Source of the DNA: Alopecurus myosuroides
Taxonomy: Eukaryota; Streptophyta; Magnoliopsida; Poales; Poaceae
DNA length: 64,000 nucleotides
Reading direction: 5' to 3'
Assembly (NCBI GenBank): GCA_028641055.1
Contig: CM054057.1
Span: 727,356,484-727,420,483, forward strand
The notes beneath the pieces were generated by a model. That model had not been told where the DNA came from and did no database searches. It saw only the letters and a list, made by a program, of their open reading frames with translations. The position numbers and the translations under genes are program-made. This document shows, one piece after another, positions 1 to 11,349 of this stretch; position 1 is the stretch's first letter; each line of letters begins with the position of its first letter.

Positions 1-1720
1 AATTGACCCGCCTAGGTAATTTATTTCCCAACGCAACAATAGCTCGAAGGGTATAAATATGTGTGACATTCTATCCCCCTGATAACTTGATATAAATCTA
101 TATCATCTGACTTCTTACTACACATTAAATTTAGATGTACTACCTTCTTCTTCTGGTGCAATATATAGAGGGTAATATAAAATAATATTAAATTTAGATG
201 TACTACACCGCGGACTCATTTGTTCCATTCACACTCGAAGGACCCGGGGGTTGCACAACAATCAGTTCAAACAGAAATCATACATGAAAGTACTCAAGGA
301 AATACAAAAGACAAAGAACATTCAATCGGGGAAAAAATGAAACTTTATTTATACAGCACAAACAGTTACAAAGTTATTTACAAGATAACTGTGCGATTCA
401 CTCTCAAAATCGAGGAGTCGAACCTCTCGCAAGTTGCATATATGTCTCCTCTTTAGCCAAGCACCTAAGTGCGACTGCTATGGAAGTGGCTGCTTCATAT
501 AGGGCACTCATGTTAACGCGTTGGTGACCTCGAGGAGCAAGAGGGCCCCTAGCAATTTTGATAAAACTCATATGAAGTTAGTGAGTCTTAGCAACTGCTA
601 AAGAAACCTTGCCTCCACCAACCAGCTGACAACGGACAAGTGTCTTGGCATGATCATAGCTGCTAAATTTATGCATCAAATTGAAGACTCCTTATGGCAG
701 CTTGTTGAGTGGAAATAGGGCTCCATATATATTGCAGAAAGCAGCATGGCAAGAACCAATCACCCCACAACCTTGTTGGGCCCGAGTGCGCAGCGTCAAG
801 AGTACTTGTGATTTTTCACCATCAACCCAGAAAAAAAAGAGATAAAAGCAGCAAGCTTTTGGTGCTTCTCCTCGATATATCGAGTCTCCTCAACAGAATT
901 CTCTTAGACACCTACAGAAAAATAGTCACCTAGATCATATGGAGTAAATTAACTCGAGGGAAGTCAAAATTACAACCTGAAAACTTACATGCTAGATCTG
1001 TGGCTGGCGAAAATGCGGCGGACACGGGCTATCGCAGGAGATCATGTCGGCCTCCCTGATGATCGATTCATATTTTTGATGAGTGAAACTTTTTTGGCGG
1101 GACAGTGGGTATGTTAACTTTGGTGGTTTTACTTGAAACAGACCAGACATTTCATGCAATAATGCAGATTCATTTTTGGAATTTGCACAGTGTAGTTTCA
1201 AAGCTTTATATGATTGTAAATACCTAGTTACATTATTGAAGCCAAGCTTCCTGATCACGAGCAGCGATCCATTTATTTAACATGACGTGTCCATAATCGT
1301 AACTCCTCCTTTTCTTCTGATATTTGCAATTTGATATTTGCCAGTAGCTTGGGAAGTCCATTGAGTCAAGATATTGCGTTTTTTGGGGACCTGGAGTACA
1401 TGTTGTGCACCGTGTCTAGTAGGTAAACTTCCGCAATGCTTTGGGCACCATGTCTATCAAGTAAACCTTTACAATGCTTTATGTTTCCCTATGGGGCTCA
1501 CTACTTCCCTAGCATCCTTCGCTGACGAGATGATGATGCTCGATGGAGATTGAAGCAGAGAGGCAGAGGAGTGACCGACTTGCGAACCCAACAATGCCTA
1601 CCTTCGCCGCCTGGTGCTACCTAGCATGCCGCTAATCGTCTGACTGTGCTTTGACCGTGCGGTCTAAACCGGAGTCCGCATAATCCGATGTGTGGGTCCA
1701 GGGGAGGCAGTGCCATGGCG
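1..1720. other. Unassigned intergenic DNA
   Basis: No gene is supported here. Short open frames exist (for example 220-456 plus and 992-1258 minus) but have no recognisable domain, no plausible exon structure and no compositional contrast with the flanks. A short direct repeat ending in GATGTACTAC occurs at about 124-143 and 187-206. A T-arm-like motif lies near 412-430 without a complete tRNA around it. Confidence 0.6.
1407..1482. repeat. Imperfect 38-bp direct repeat, two copies
   Basis: Positions 1407-1444 and 1445-1482 are two imperfect copies of a 38-bp unit. Both begin GCACC, carry TAAAC in the middle and end near CAATGCTTT. No function is suggested. Confidence 0.7.
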
Positions 1721-1790
1721 CTTCTACAATTAACATGGTTAATTTCTCAGATTTTTGGGGTAACATCTAAAATGAGCGACCTACCACCTA

Positions 1791-1894
1791 CTCCCTCTGA
1801 CTCGAATTAATTGTTTTGAATTTCTCGAAATATGGATATATCTAGATGTATATTGATACATCCATATTTTTCTTCAAATTCAAGACTGAGGGAG
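1791..1894. mobile_element. Stowaway-type MITE (Tc1/mariner), copy 1
   Basis: A 104-bp non-coding element with terminal inverted repeats CTCCCTCTGA / GACTGAGGGAG, flanked by TA at 1789-1790 and 1895-1896. The TA duplication and CTCCCTC ends are the hallmark of grass Stowaway MITEs, which are mobilised by mariner-like transposases encoded elsewhere. Inner arms are also partly complementary (AATTGTTTTGAATTT against AAATTCAAGAC), giving a fold-back structure. Confidence 0.9.
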
Positions 1895-2013
1895 TAGTAA
1901 AAGAAATTAGAGGACCGATACGATCGAAAAAGATTCCGTGTTTTGTCTACAATTAACGTGGTTAATTTCTCATATTTTTAGGGTAACATCTAAAATGAGC
2001 GACCTACCACCTA

Positions 2014-2116
2014 CTCCCTCTGAATCGAATTAATCGTCTTAAATTTGTCAAAATATGGATATATCTAGATGTATATTGATGCATCTATATTTTTTTCAAA
2101 TTCAAGACAGAGGAAG
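2014..2116. mobile_element. Stowaway-type MITE, copy 2
   Basis: A 103-bp copy of the same MITE with CTCCCTCTGA on the left and a mutated right end (AGACAGAGGAAG instead of GACTGAGGGAG), flanked by TA at 2012-2013 and 2117-2118. It arose with its flanks by tandem duplication rather than by a second insertion, because neighbouring DNA on both sides is duplicated with it. Confidence 0.85.
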
Positions 2117-2129
2117 TAGTAAAAAAATT

Positions 2130-2345
2130 GAGAGGACCGATATGATCGAAAAAAATTCGTGTTTTGTGGTGTATGCATACTGATAATTAAGGGGTGTAGT
2201 AATTTTTTTTAGAGGACCAATCCGGTCGGAATTTGTGGTGTAAGCATACTGATAAGGGGAGTTGTAATTTTTTTGAGAGGACCCATCCAATCGAAAAAAA
2301 ATCCGTGCTTTGTGGTGTAAGCATACCGATAAGGACATAATGAGT
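2130..2345. repeat. Degenerate ~65-80 bp tandem repeats (AGAGGACC-type)
   Basis: Three degenerate units start at about 2131, 2211 and 2275, each with AGAGGACC, a TCGAAAAAAA-like run and GTGGTGTAAGCATAC followed by GATAA. A related start at about 1911 belongs to the preceding duplication. Minisatellite-like; no coding content. Confidence 0.7.
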
Positions 2346-2642
2346 ACACCGATCCATATAGCTACAGGTAGTTATTTTAGTTTTTTTCCTGTGCGGCAGT
2401 GTACGTGTAGGAACCGATTTGAATCCACTTTTTTGGTGGGTATACGTTGGGCCAATCTCGTGGGCCTTTTGATCGATGAGCTGCTAATGGGGCAAGGCGC
2501 ACAGAGCTGATCGTGAACTGGATACATTTAGTACCACCTCGACTAAGCACGTCCATGTTTGCAGCGCGGACGGAAGGAACCACGTACGTACGACGTACCA
2601 CCCTACCTACCATCACGGCATCAAGCCGCATTATAGTATAGA

Positions 2643-4990
2643 CTAGCAAAAAGTGCCCGTGCGTTGCCACGGAGAAAAAAACCATATCTCAAAATTATTA
2701 GGATAAATATGTCCGCCACGAGTTAAATTTATTAAAAATAATAGGCATCTATTGGAGCACTTGTGCATCCCTAACGATGGACGATAATGTTCCTCCTACA
2801 ACATTCACATTCACGGTCGGAGGTGGTGCGCTACTCCGTCATTGATGCATTCAGTGGCTGTACTACTGCGGCATACGGACCGGCATGGACTCCTTCACGT
2901 ATGTATAGTTGTATGTATAGTTAGCGCACATAGCATACCCAACAGTTTCGACCATCGACATTGCATATATAATGGATGATTCCGAAATAAATAACATATA
3001 AATATATCATTCAGAGACGGCGAAGGATGCGCTCTGTCTCTCGTCATCCACCGGTTCGGCCTTCATAAACCGGTAGACTTGCGTCATCAACATGGTCGTC
3101 GTCGTTGCCAAGAATGGGATTAGGACATGACATAGCCGCATGTGTTGTAGTGCGCAGTGCGCTAGCACCTTCTCGTGTTCAACGTCCTCCATCGCGAGGG
3201 CGGGAGTCATGGACAATTTCTGCCTCCTGCGTAACGGAGTGCTAGCTTCAATTCACTGAGCTGCTAGGGAGTTTCTATTCAAACTGTTGATTTTCATCTA
3301 ATCCTGAATATTCCCCACAATATTATTGCTCTAAAAACCATTCGTTTCATGCGGGCTGCTAATCCGTAGCACAGATAGCCTGAGAAATAGCAGTGCGTAC
3401 CTGGGTACCAGCAGAAAAACAAATACATCTCTGAATCTCTCTCTCCCTTTTCTCTCGCTCGTAAAAAATAATGTCCCCAAGTACAATTTCAGCACCGCAA
3501 GCCACCACGGTGAGCTATCCGATGACCAACCTGGCTCTAAGCAGTCTCGTTGGCACAAAATTGTGCCGCAAGTGACATCAATATGGTTGTGAGTTTCTCG
3601 ATCCGACAGTGCGCGGTGTGCTAAGCTGAGCACCCAGGCAAGGAAGACGCGCCACAGTCTCGTGGCCTGCGGTGGATGCCCGAGACAGGAGCCTGGCCGT
3701 AGTTGTGCTTGTCCATTCGTTCTCGTCAAGTCCGTCGTGGCTCCGCCCACATCCGGCCTCCGTCCTTGTTCCGGCGAGCATTACTGTTCTGCTCTTGCGC
3801 CACCCAGCTTGACTACGTCCATGGCCGGGGAATCCAATGGGGGCGCGGCGGCTAATCGAAGGGCTCGCGCTGAGGACCCACGGGCGCGTCCATCCGCTCG
3901 AGCGCTTGGTCCGGCCCGCTCTGACCGCGCCCACGACGCGCACGCACCCCGGGTTGAGGCGAGCCTGCTACGGACCAACTCGTCCACTCCTCCACGCTCG
4001 CCAACATAACACACGCCACGCGCACTCATACCTGGGCGCACTCACGCCGGGCGCCGGTGACCATGGACACACACGCGTCACGATTTATTTCCTAACATTG
4101 CGTGATAGCTGCAGCGTGACGAACGGGGCCGCCGCCTCGGTCGGGAGGAGGCAGATGCGGCACTGCTCCGTTGTCTCCTCGCCGTCTTAGTCACCGGAGC
4201 CGTCCGCCCGTGGGGACGACCTTGTCATTGTCGGCGCTGGCCAATGGCCGTGGCCTCCCGCCATGAAGCTTTGCCCTCGGCTATAAGCATATCTATTTTT
4301 GGGCTCTGTTGCTGTATACAGAAATCAATCGATTTTTTTAATATCTTTACAGAGTGCTCCGTCGCTATGAGTGGCCGGATGGAGAGCTGCGATGCCGGCC
4401 ACCTCGTTGTATGGAGCGATCTGACAGTGACAGTGGAGGAAACAATGCCGGAGCAGTGGAGGACGGGAGGGATGCCCCTGACTCTTAAGATAGGTGTTGT
4501 TCGTCCTGCCGTTGTCGTCGTGTCCTGCTTGCATCTTGGTCCTGTCGATGCGTTCTTGCATATCCATTGAGAAGCATGGCCTAGGCGATGCCATGGCCCA
4601 CTTCAACCTCTCCATGGTACACGTCCGGTCGGCCAAAAAATTTCCATCGAGATCGAGCCTCAACACGGCTCACATTGCACCGGCTCAAAAATTTCCAATC
4701 CAAATCGATGGGAAATAGGAATAAGTAGAACTGAGGGAGAGATTGACGGGGCACGTGTATAAGTAGATGCGTAGTGGCGTGCGGCAGATGAAATTTGGTC
4801 GGATTGAAGCCGAACATGAACACGTACGGGGTTGGTGTTGGACTCGGAGGAACCAGAAGATTGATGACTAACGGATCAAATCGTTTTTTATTTGACTTGC
4901 GGTGGCAAACCGTGTAATTTTGATCAAAAGCAGGGACAAGTACAATGTTGGACCGCAAGAAACCTTATTGCTTTTATTAGTAGGTATAGA
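2643..4990 (-). mobile_element. Non-autonomous Helitron H1, copy 1
   Basis: Read on the minus strand, the element begins TCTATACCTACTAATAAAAG at 4990 and ends with CTAG at 2646-2643. The flanking bases are A before the 5' end and T after the CTAG, the A^T insertion site used by Helitrons. About 10 nt before CTAG is a short hairpin, CCGTG-GCAACG-CACGG, the usual Helitron 3' terminator. No Rep/helicase gene lies within, so it is non-autonomous. It has a GC-rich central part (about 3570-4210) that looks captured from genic DNA, and a small intact frame at 3007-3216. It starts the left copy of a 3.8 kb tandem duplication. Confidence 0.85.
3007..3216 (-). CDS. Small open reading frame in Helitron H1, 69 aa, unknown
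   Basis: I do not recognise this protein. The frame starts MSMTPALAMEDVEHEK, has a hydrophobic stretch at about residues 30-50 (HVLIPFLATTTTMLMTQVY), which could be one membrane segment or a captured exon, and ends ASFAVSE. The predicted protein is identical in the second copy (7556-7765), although surrounding Helitron DNA carries many small indels. It may be a captured gene fragment rather than an expressed gene; no promoter or splice context was seen. Confidence 0.3.
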   Translation of the reverse strand: MSMTPALAMEDVEHEKVLAHCALQHMRLCHVLIPFLATTTTMLMTQVYRFMKAEPVDDERQSASFAVSE

Positions 4991-5062
4991 TATATATAAT
5001 ATATATATATATATAAAATAATATAATAATATATTATTATATATATATATATAAATATATAT
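4991..5062. repeat. AT-rich microsatellite-like tract
   Basis: An almost pure A/T tract of TATA and AATA runs immediately follows the 5' terminus of Helitron H1. The same tract recurs after the second H1 copy at about 9515-9592. It separates H1 from the 3' end of the next Helitron. Confidence 0.85.
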
Positions 5063-5172
5063 TAGGTAAAGATTTCCAAGTGGTTTGTCCCAAGTTAATT
5101 AAGGCACGACTAAGAGCACATACAACGCAACCTTTTAAAGTAGACGCAACCGTTTTTATCTTTTCTTTCCTA

Positions 5173-7180
5173 CTAGTGGCATTGCACGTGCGACGCACGA
5201 CCTCACTATTTATCAATATATTTAAAATTCAGAGAAGCATTAATTCAAAACATATGCTTGTGTTGTTGTTTCTACATCTTTTCTGTACTCATTTCTTCAT
5301 ACATAATGTTAAGGTTATAAAATTGTGCTCTTTATTTCTCTAATATATGTATGCTTTCGGAAGCATTGGCTCGAATGAGGTGTTTCCGAAACATTGTTTC
5401 ATCAATGAGATTTCGAGGAAAAGATCACACACGATCTAAACTGATGTCACCAATCAAAAGATCGGACAGAGATATCCAATATAGTGTTGCTCAACTCATC
5501 TTGCCATCCGCTAATGCATCATTGTTCGATTCACAAAGACATTAGCACTCTAATTAGAAGACAAAACAAATTTTATATCTATTGCAGCTGGATGGACAAT
5601 TAAGACCAAACAATTAAAGGCACACAACACAGACAACATGGTATATATGATAGGCACACCTCAGAAATATCATCTTTGATTATTCTGAGTTATATTATAA
5701 TAAGCGCTTGAAGAAGAGCATTAATTTTACAGGTGACATTTCCACGATTAAGAAGCAAGAAACAAGCGCTTATTATAAATGTTCAAGCAATGCTCATAAT
5801 CATCAGGAAGTGAGCAAGTATAAGTCTTACCGGTGCAAACATTGCAATGAACGTTCAACCATCCAGAGATGAACCTACCACTCATGTCTCTCATAGAGAA
5901 CCCTCGTCTGGACCCCAGCCAGAGAAGAACACCTATAGCAGTGCTACGAAATACATCATCTGAAGTGATCTAATGGCAAATAAGTGGTTCCGTTTTCAAC
6001 AAAGCTTACAATTACAAAAGGAAATCAGCCATAGGAAAAAAACACATCATCTTCTACAGGATCCGGTTTGTATTAATCATGGAGTCACGAAACAAATCTC
6101 ATGTCTATTGGACGTATTATTCACTCCACCTAATAATAGTAATAGACTCTTTACAGAAATAAATCGGGGAGAACCAATGGATCTTGATTATGGAGGATCT
6201 TACCGTGAAAGTCAGTCCAAGGTACATCCCATGGCATCAAATTTCGCAGCGACATACAACCGAACACCCTTCGTGCAGCTCTGAGCACGGCCTTGGCGCT
6301 GATGCAGGCATCCGTGAACACCCTGGTATTGAGAACCCTTCCATGGACATCCGCACAGATCCCAGGTCCCCGCCGCAGCTCAGGGAGATGGTGTAGCACG
6401 TGAACCCGTCCGGCACCACGAGACTGCGCGTCATCTGCAGGAACCTTCACGGTTCTGGCATGCGTGTGCTGTTAGCTTTTCTTGTCAAAGCTAGATTATG
6501 CAGGAGTGCAGCACCGTGAGTCCCAGGATGTTCGGCGAGCAATTGGACGTAGAGGGTTAGCTCGAGCCTGAAGAGATCAAACTTGCAACACTCCTCAAGG
6601 CCCTCTCGTCTCCGACATGTAGCATGCAGTAACCGCATCATGCCATCAGCCATCAGCTGATGGCGCGGGCGTCAGAACTCTCGCGTGCAGGGCATGCATA
6701 GCCGGGCCATCAGCTAATGACCAAGGCAGGGGGTGCGCTTGGAGCAGAGAGGACAGCTCGATGGCGCTCTGCAGCAGAAGCATTGTAAGATTTCCCTGGC
6801 CTAGATGCCGTCGGCTTCTTGCAACAGCCTGGGCCGGTGAGGTTCGGGGCCTCGTTCACATATGTCGCGCTCGTGTTCCTCTACGCAAATCTAAATACAG
6901 GATCTACGTCGCGCTCGTGTTCGCCCACGTGCGGGAGGCCAGAGTAGGCGGAATTCATTGCTTCCTCTTCCGATCATGCTGCGGGGAGCATCATCTAACG
7001 GATTGGCAGTGGATAGCCGCAGGTACATAACCGATCGGTAGGCTCTTTTTTTTTTTTTTCTATCGAACCGTTTTTTCTTAATACTTACCGGTGGCATTGG
7101 TGGGTAATTATTTAAAACATCGGGGATAATTTGGATGACGTACCAAACCAAACCAAGGAAACCTTAATGCCTTTATATAT
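5173..7180 (-). mobile_element. Probable Helitron H2, copy 1 (5' end uncertain)
   Basis: On the minus strand a second Helitron-type 3' end is at 5176-5173: CTAG followed by T, preceded 10 nt upstream by the hairpin CGTG-CGTCG-CACG. The body extends rightward. A likely 5' region is at 7180-7150 (minus: TATATATAAAGGCATTAAGG), resembling the 5' end of H1 (GCAATAAGG), but the expected TC at the very end is not visible. It holds fragments that look captured (6151-6450, 6447-6653). No Rep/helicase is seen. The 3' end is well supported; the 5' end is inferred. Confidence 0.5.
6151..6450 (-). pseudogene. Captured gene fragment in H2, copy 1
   Basis: A GC-rich stretch on the minus strand is open in two frames (6151-6450 and 6237-6434). 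Its composition is genic, unlike the AT-rich DNA around it. It is duplicated at 10684-10983. I do not recognise the source protein. Upstream of about 6458 the two copies part company, as expected if different 5' flanks were joined to the same fragment. Treated as a Helitron-captured exon, not as a functional gene. Confidence 0.4.
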
Positions 7181-7182
7181 AA
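6459..7182. other. Unique segment of the left composite Helitron
   Basis: This 0.7 kb is absent from the right copy. It is moderately GC-rich, contains an open frame on minus (6447-6653, 68 aa, unrecognised), two copies of the block GCGCTCGTGTT at about 6867 and 6911, and a poly-T run at about 7048-7060. It ends with the candidate 5' terminus of Helitron H2, directly abutting the CTAG of the right copy. Confidence 0.5.
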
Positions 7183-9514
7183 CTAGCAAAAAGTGCCCGT
7201 GCGTTGCCACGGAGAAAAAAACCATATCTCAAAATTATTAGGATAAATATGTCCGCCACGAGTTAAATTTATTAAAAATAATAGGCATCTATTGGAGCAC
7301 TTGTGCATCCCTAACGATGGACGATAATGTTGTATCCTCCTACAACATTCACATTCACGGTCGGAGGTGGTGCGCTACTCCGTCATTGATGCATTCAGTG
7401 GCTGTACCTACTGCGGCCACTACGGACCGGCATGGACTCCTTCACGTATGTATAGTTGTATGTATAGTTAGCGCACATAGCATACCCAACCAGTTTCGAC
7501 CATCGACATTGCATATATAATTGGATGATTCCGAAATAAATAACATATAAATATATCATTCAGAGACGGCGAAGGATGCGCTCTGTCTCTCGTCATCCAC
7601 CGGTTCGGCCTTCATAAACCGGTAGACTTGCGTCATCAACATGGTCGTCGTCGTTGCCAAGAATGGGATTAGGACATGACATAGCCGCATGTGTTGTAGT
7701 GCGCAGTGCGCTAGCACCTTCTCGTGTTCAACGTCCTCCATCGCGAGGGCGGGAGTCATGGACAATTTCTGCCTCCTGCGTAACGGAGTGCTAGCTTCAA
7801 TTCACTGAGCTGCTAGGGAGTTTCTATTCAAACTGTTGATTTTCATCTAATCCTGAATATTCCCCACAATATTATTGCTCTAAAAACCATTCGTTTCATG
7901 CGGGCTGCTATCGTAGCACAGATAGCCTGAGAAATAGCAGTGCGTACCTGGGTACCAGCAGAAAAACAAATACATCTCTGAATCTCTCTCTCCCTTTTCT
8001 CTCGCTCGTAAAAAATAATGTCCCCAAGTACAATTTCAGCACCGCAAGCCACCACGGTGAGCTATCCGATGACCAACCTGGCTCTAAGCAGTCTCGTTGG
8101 CACAAAATTGTGCCGCAAGTGACATCAATATGGTTGTGAGTTTCTCGATCCGACAGTGCGCGGTGTGCTAAGCTGAGCACCCAGGCAAGGAAGACGCGCC
8201 ACAGTCTCGTGGCCTGCGGTGGATGCCCGAGACAGGAGCCTGGCCGTAGTTGTGCTTGTCCATTCGTTCTCGTCAAGTCCGTCGTGGCTCCGCCCACATC
8301 CGGCCTCCGTCCTTGTTCCGGCGAGCATTACTGTTCTGCTCTTGCGCCACCCAGCTTGACTACGTCCATGGCCGGGAATCCAATGGGGGCGGCGGCTAAT
8401 CGAAGGGCTCGCGCTGAGGACCCACGGGCGCGTCCATCCGCTCGAGCGCTTGGTCCCCTCTGACCGCGCCCACGACGCGCACGCACCCCGGGTTGAGGCG
8501 AGCCTGCTACGGACCAACTCGTCCACTCCTCCACGCTCGCCAACATACACACGCCACGCGCACTCATACCTGGCGCACTCACGCCGGGCGCCGGTGACCA
8601 TGGACACACACGCGTCACGATTTATTTCCTAACATTGCGTGATAGCTGCAGCGTGACGAACGGGGCCGCCGCCTCGGTCGGGAGGAGGCAGATGCGGCAC
8701 TGCTCCGTTGTCTCCTCGCCGTCTTAGTCACCGGAGCCGTCCGCCCGTGGGACGACCTTGTCATTGTCGGCGCTGGCCAATGGCCGTGGCCTCCCCATGA
8801 AGCTTGCCCTCGGCTATAAGCATATCTATTTTTGGGCTCTGTTGCTGTATACAGAAATCAATCGATTTTTTTAATATCTTACAGAGTGCTCCGTCGCTAT
8901 GAGTGGCCGGATGGAGAGCTGCGATGCCGGCCACCTCGTTGTATGGAGCGATTGACAGTGACAGTGGAGGAAACAATGCCGGAGCAGTGGGGACGGGAGG
9001 GATGCCCCTGACTCTTAAGATAGGTGTTGTTCGTCCTGCCGTTGTCGTCGTGTCCTGCTTGCATCTTGGTCCTGTCGATGCGTTCTTGCATATCCATTGA
9101 GAAGCATGGCCTAGGCGATGCCATGGCCACTTCAACCTCTCATGGTACACGTCCGGTCGGCCAAAAATTTCCATCGAGATCGAGCCTCAACACGGCTCAC
9201 ATTGCACCGGCTCAAAATTTCCAATCCAAATCGATGGGAAATAGGAATAAGTAGACTGAGGGAGAGATTGACGGGGCACGTGTATAAGTAGATGCGTAGT
9301 GGCGTGCGGCAGATGAAATTTGGTCGGATTGAAGCCGAACATGAACACGTACGGGGTTGGTGTTGGACTCGGAGGAACCAGAGGATTGATGACTAAGGAT
9401 CAAATCGTTTTTATTTGACTTGCGGTGGCAAACCGTGTAATTTTGATCAAAAGCAGGGACAAGTACAATGTTGGACCGCAAGAAACCTTATTGCTTTTAT
9501 TAGTAGGTATATAG
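7183..9514 (-). mobile_element. Non-autonomous Helitron H1, copy 2
   Basis: CTAG at 7186-7183 on the minus strand with the CCGTG/CACGG hairpin just before it. The 5' end is at about 9514, where the copy reads TCTATATACCTACTAATAAA with a TA insertion relative to copy 1. Slightly shorter than copy 1 because of many small deletions. The internal GC-rich section is at about 8120-8740. Confidence 0.8.
7556..7765 (-). CDS. Small open reading frame in Helitron H1 copy 2, 69 aa, unknown
   Basis: Predicted protein identical to that at 3007-3216, beginning MSMTPALAMEDV. Function unknown; a hydrophobic segment lies in the middle. Lack of any frame-breaking indel here, in a repeat otherwise full of small indels, is notable but could be chance over 210 bp. 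Confidence 0.3.
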   Translation of the reverse strand: MSMTPALAMEDVEHEKVLAHCALQHMRLCHVLIPFLATTTTMLMTQVYRFMKAEPVDDERQSASFAVSE

Positions 9515-9592
9515 ATATATATAATATATATATATATATAAAATAATATAATAATATATTATTATATATATATATATATAAATATATATTAG
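9515..9592. repeat. AT-rich microsatellite-like tract, copy 2
   Basis: Counterpart of 4991-5062, consisting of TA and AATA runs, a few bases longer than copy 1. Confidence 0.85.
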
Positions 9593-10683
9593 GTAAAGAT
9601 TTCCAAGTGGTTTGTCCCAAGTTAATTAAGGCACGACTAAGAGCACATACAACGCAACCTTTTAAAGTAGACGCAACCGTTTTTATCTTTTCTTTCCTAC
9701 TAGTGGCATTGCACGTGCGACGCACGACCTCACTATTTATCAATATATTTAAAATTCAGAGAAGCATTAATTCAAATATGCTTGTGTTGTTGTTTCTACA
9801 TCTTTTCTGTACTCATTTCTTCATACATAATGTTAAGGTTATAAAATTGTGCTCTTTATTTCTCTAATATATGTATGCTTTCGGAAGCATTGGCTCGAAT
9901 GAGGTGTTTCCGAAACATTGTTTCATCAATGAGATTTCGAGGAAAAGATATCACCACACGATCTAAACTGATGTCACCAATCAAAAGATCGGACAGAGAT
10001 ATCCAATATAGTGTTGCTCAACTCATCTTGCCATCCGCTAATGCATCATTGTTCGATTCACAAAGACATTAGCACTCTAATTAGAAGACAAACAAATTTT
10101 ATATCTATTGCAGCTGGATGGACAATTAAGACCAAACAATTAAAGGCACACAACACAGACAACATGGTATATATGATAGGCCACCTCAGAAATATCATCT
10201 TTGATTATTCTGAGTTATATTATAATAAGCGCTTGAAAAAGAGCATTAATTTTACAGGTGACATTTTCCACGATTAGAGAAGCAAGAAACAAGCGCTTAT
10301 TATAAATGTTCAAGCAATGCTCATAATCATCAGGAAGCTAGTGATGCAAGTATAAGTCTTACCGGTGCAAACACTGCAATGAACGTTCAACCATCCAGAG
10401 ATGAACCTACCACTCATGTCTCTCATAGAGAACCCTCGTCTGGACCCCAGCCAGAGAAGAACACCTACAGCAGTGCTACGAAATACATCATCTGAAGTGA
10501 TCTAATGGCAAATAAGTGGTTCCGTTTTTCAACAAAGCTTACAATTACAAAAGGAAATCAGCCATAGGAAAAAAACACATCATCTTCTACAGGATCCGGT
10601 TTGTATTAATCATGGAGTCACGAAACAAATCTCATGTCTATTGGACATATTATTCACTCCACCTAATAATAGTAATAGACTCT

Positions 10684-11349
10684 TTACAGAAATAAATCGG
10701 GGAGAACCAATGGATCTTGATTATGGAGGATCTTACCGTGAAAGTCAGTCCAAGGTACATCCCATGGCATCAAATTTCGCAGCGACATACAACCGAACAC
10801 CCTTCGTGCAGCTCTGAGCACGGCCTTGGCGCTGATGCAGGCATCCGTGAACACCCTGGTATTGAGAACCCTTCCATGGACATCCGCACAGATCCCAGGT
10901 CCCCGCCGCAGCTCAGGGAGATGGTGTAGCACGTGAACCCGTCCGGCACCACGAGACTGCGCGTCATCTGCAGGAACCTTCACGGTTCTGGCGCGCCATG
11001 GATGAGGTCGGCCACGGCGATGGAGGGCGGGCTGCAGGAGTCGGGGGCCTGGGATGGGCACAAGCGCGACGGGCCCGGCCAGACTACGGGAGGCGGCTGC
11101 CTCCTCCTCTCCCCATATTTTCGCACCTCGCCTCTCTCCCGTGCGTCCGGCCTCTCCTACCGTGGACCAGCGCCTCCACATCCTGTCGTCTTCCGCCGTG
11201 GCCAGCGCCTCCACATCCTGTCGTCTTCCGCCGTGGCCGACAAGCGGGCTCTTCCGCCATCGCCAGAAAGCGGCCTTGCGTGGTTCTGCACGTCGCACAA
11301 TCCTGGTCATGGCCGTCCTCGACGCGCAGACTATTACTCGATGGAGCAA
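10684..11349 (-). pseudogene. Captured gene fragment in H2, copy 2 (longer form), 221-aa frame
   Basis: The first part (10684-10983) equals the fragment in copy 1; the rest (10984-11349) is present only here. The 221-residue frame is Arg/Ala-rich, has no recognisable domain and contains a duplicated GRRQDVEALATA-type segment caused by a DNA tandem repeat at 11166-11234. High GC and alternative open frames on both strands suggest captured exon DNA rather than a real protein. Confidence 0.35.
11166..11234. repeat. ~35-bp perfect tandem duplication
   Basis: Two adjacent copies of a unit beginning CCAGCGCCTCCACATCC and ending TTCCGCCGTGG lie in the GC-rich captured fragment of the right Helitron copy. 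Confidence 0.8.

Larger units (their letters stand above)
1722..2167. repeat. Tandem duplication of a ~224-bp unit containing a Stowaway MITE
   Basis: About 1722-1945 and 1946-2167 are diverged direct copies. Each starts near CTACAATTAAC, continues through GTAACATCTAAAATGAGCGA, contains a Stowaway-type MITE and ends with the AGAGGACCGAT block. The MITE lies at the same place in both, so it was present before the duplication. The right end runs into the shorter array at about 2130-2345. Confidence 0.8.
2643..6458. repeat. Left copy of 3.8 kb direct duplication
   Basis: This segment is repeated at 7183-10991. The left boundary of both copies is exactly the Helitron CTAG; the right boundary is at CACGGTTCTGGC (ending 6458 and 10991), after which the copies are unrelated. 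Most differences I noted between the copies are one- to few-base insertions or deletions (for example TGGGGACGACC against TGGGACGACC); substitutions are few. Confidence 0.9.
7183..10991. repeat. Right copy of 3.8 kb direct duplication
   Basis: Same order and orientation as 2643-6458: Helitron H1, AT tract, Helitron H2 3' end, captured gene fragment. It starts two bases after the candidate 5' end of the left composite element, so the two copies form a head-to-tail array. Confidence 0.9.

Noticed and set aside
412..430. tRNA T-arm-like motif (GGTTCGACTCC on minus)
   Set aside because: No matching acceptor, D or anticodon arms at the right distances; a B-box-like hexamer alone is common.
4991..5062. 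Origin of replication or matrix attachment region
   Set aside because: AT richness alone; it is a simple TA repeat copied with the duplication.
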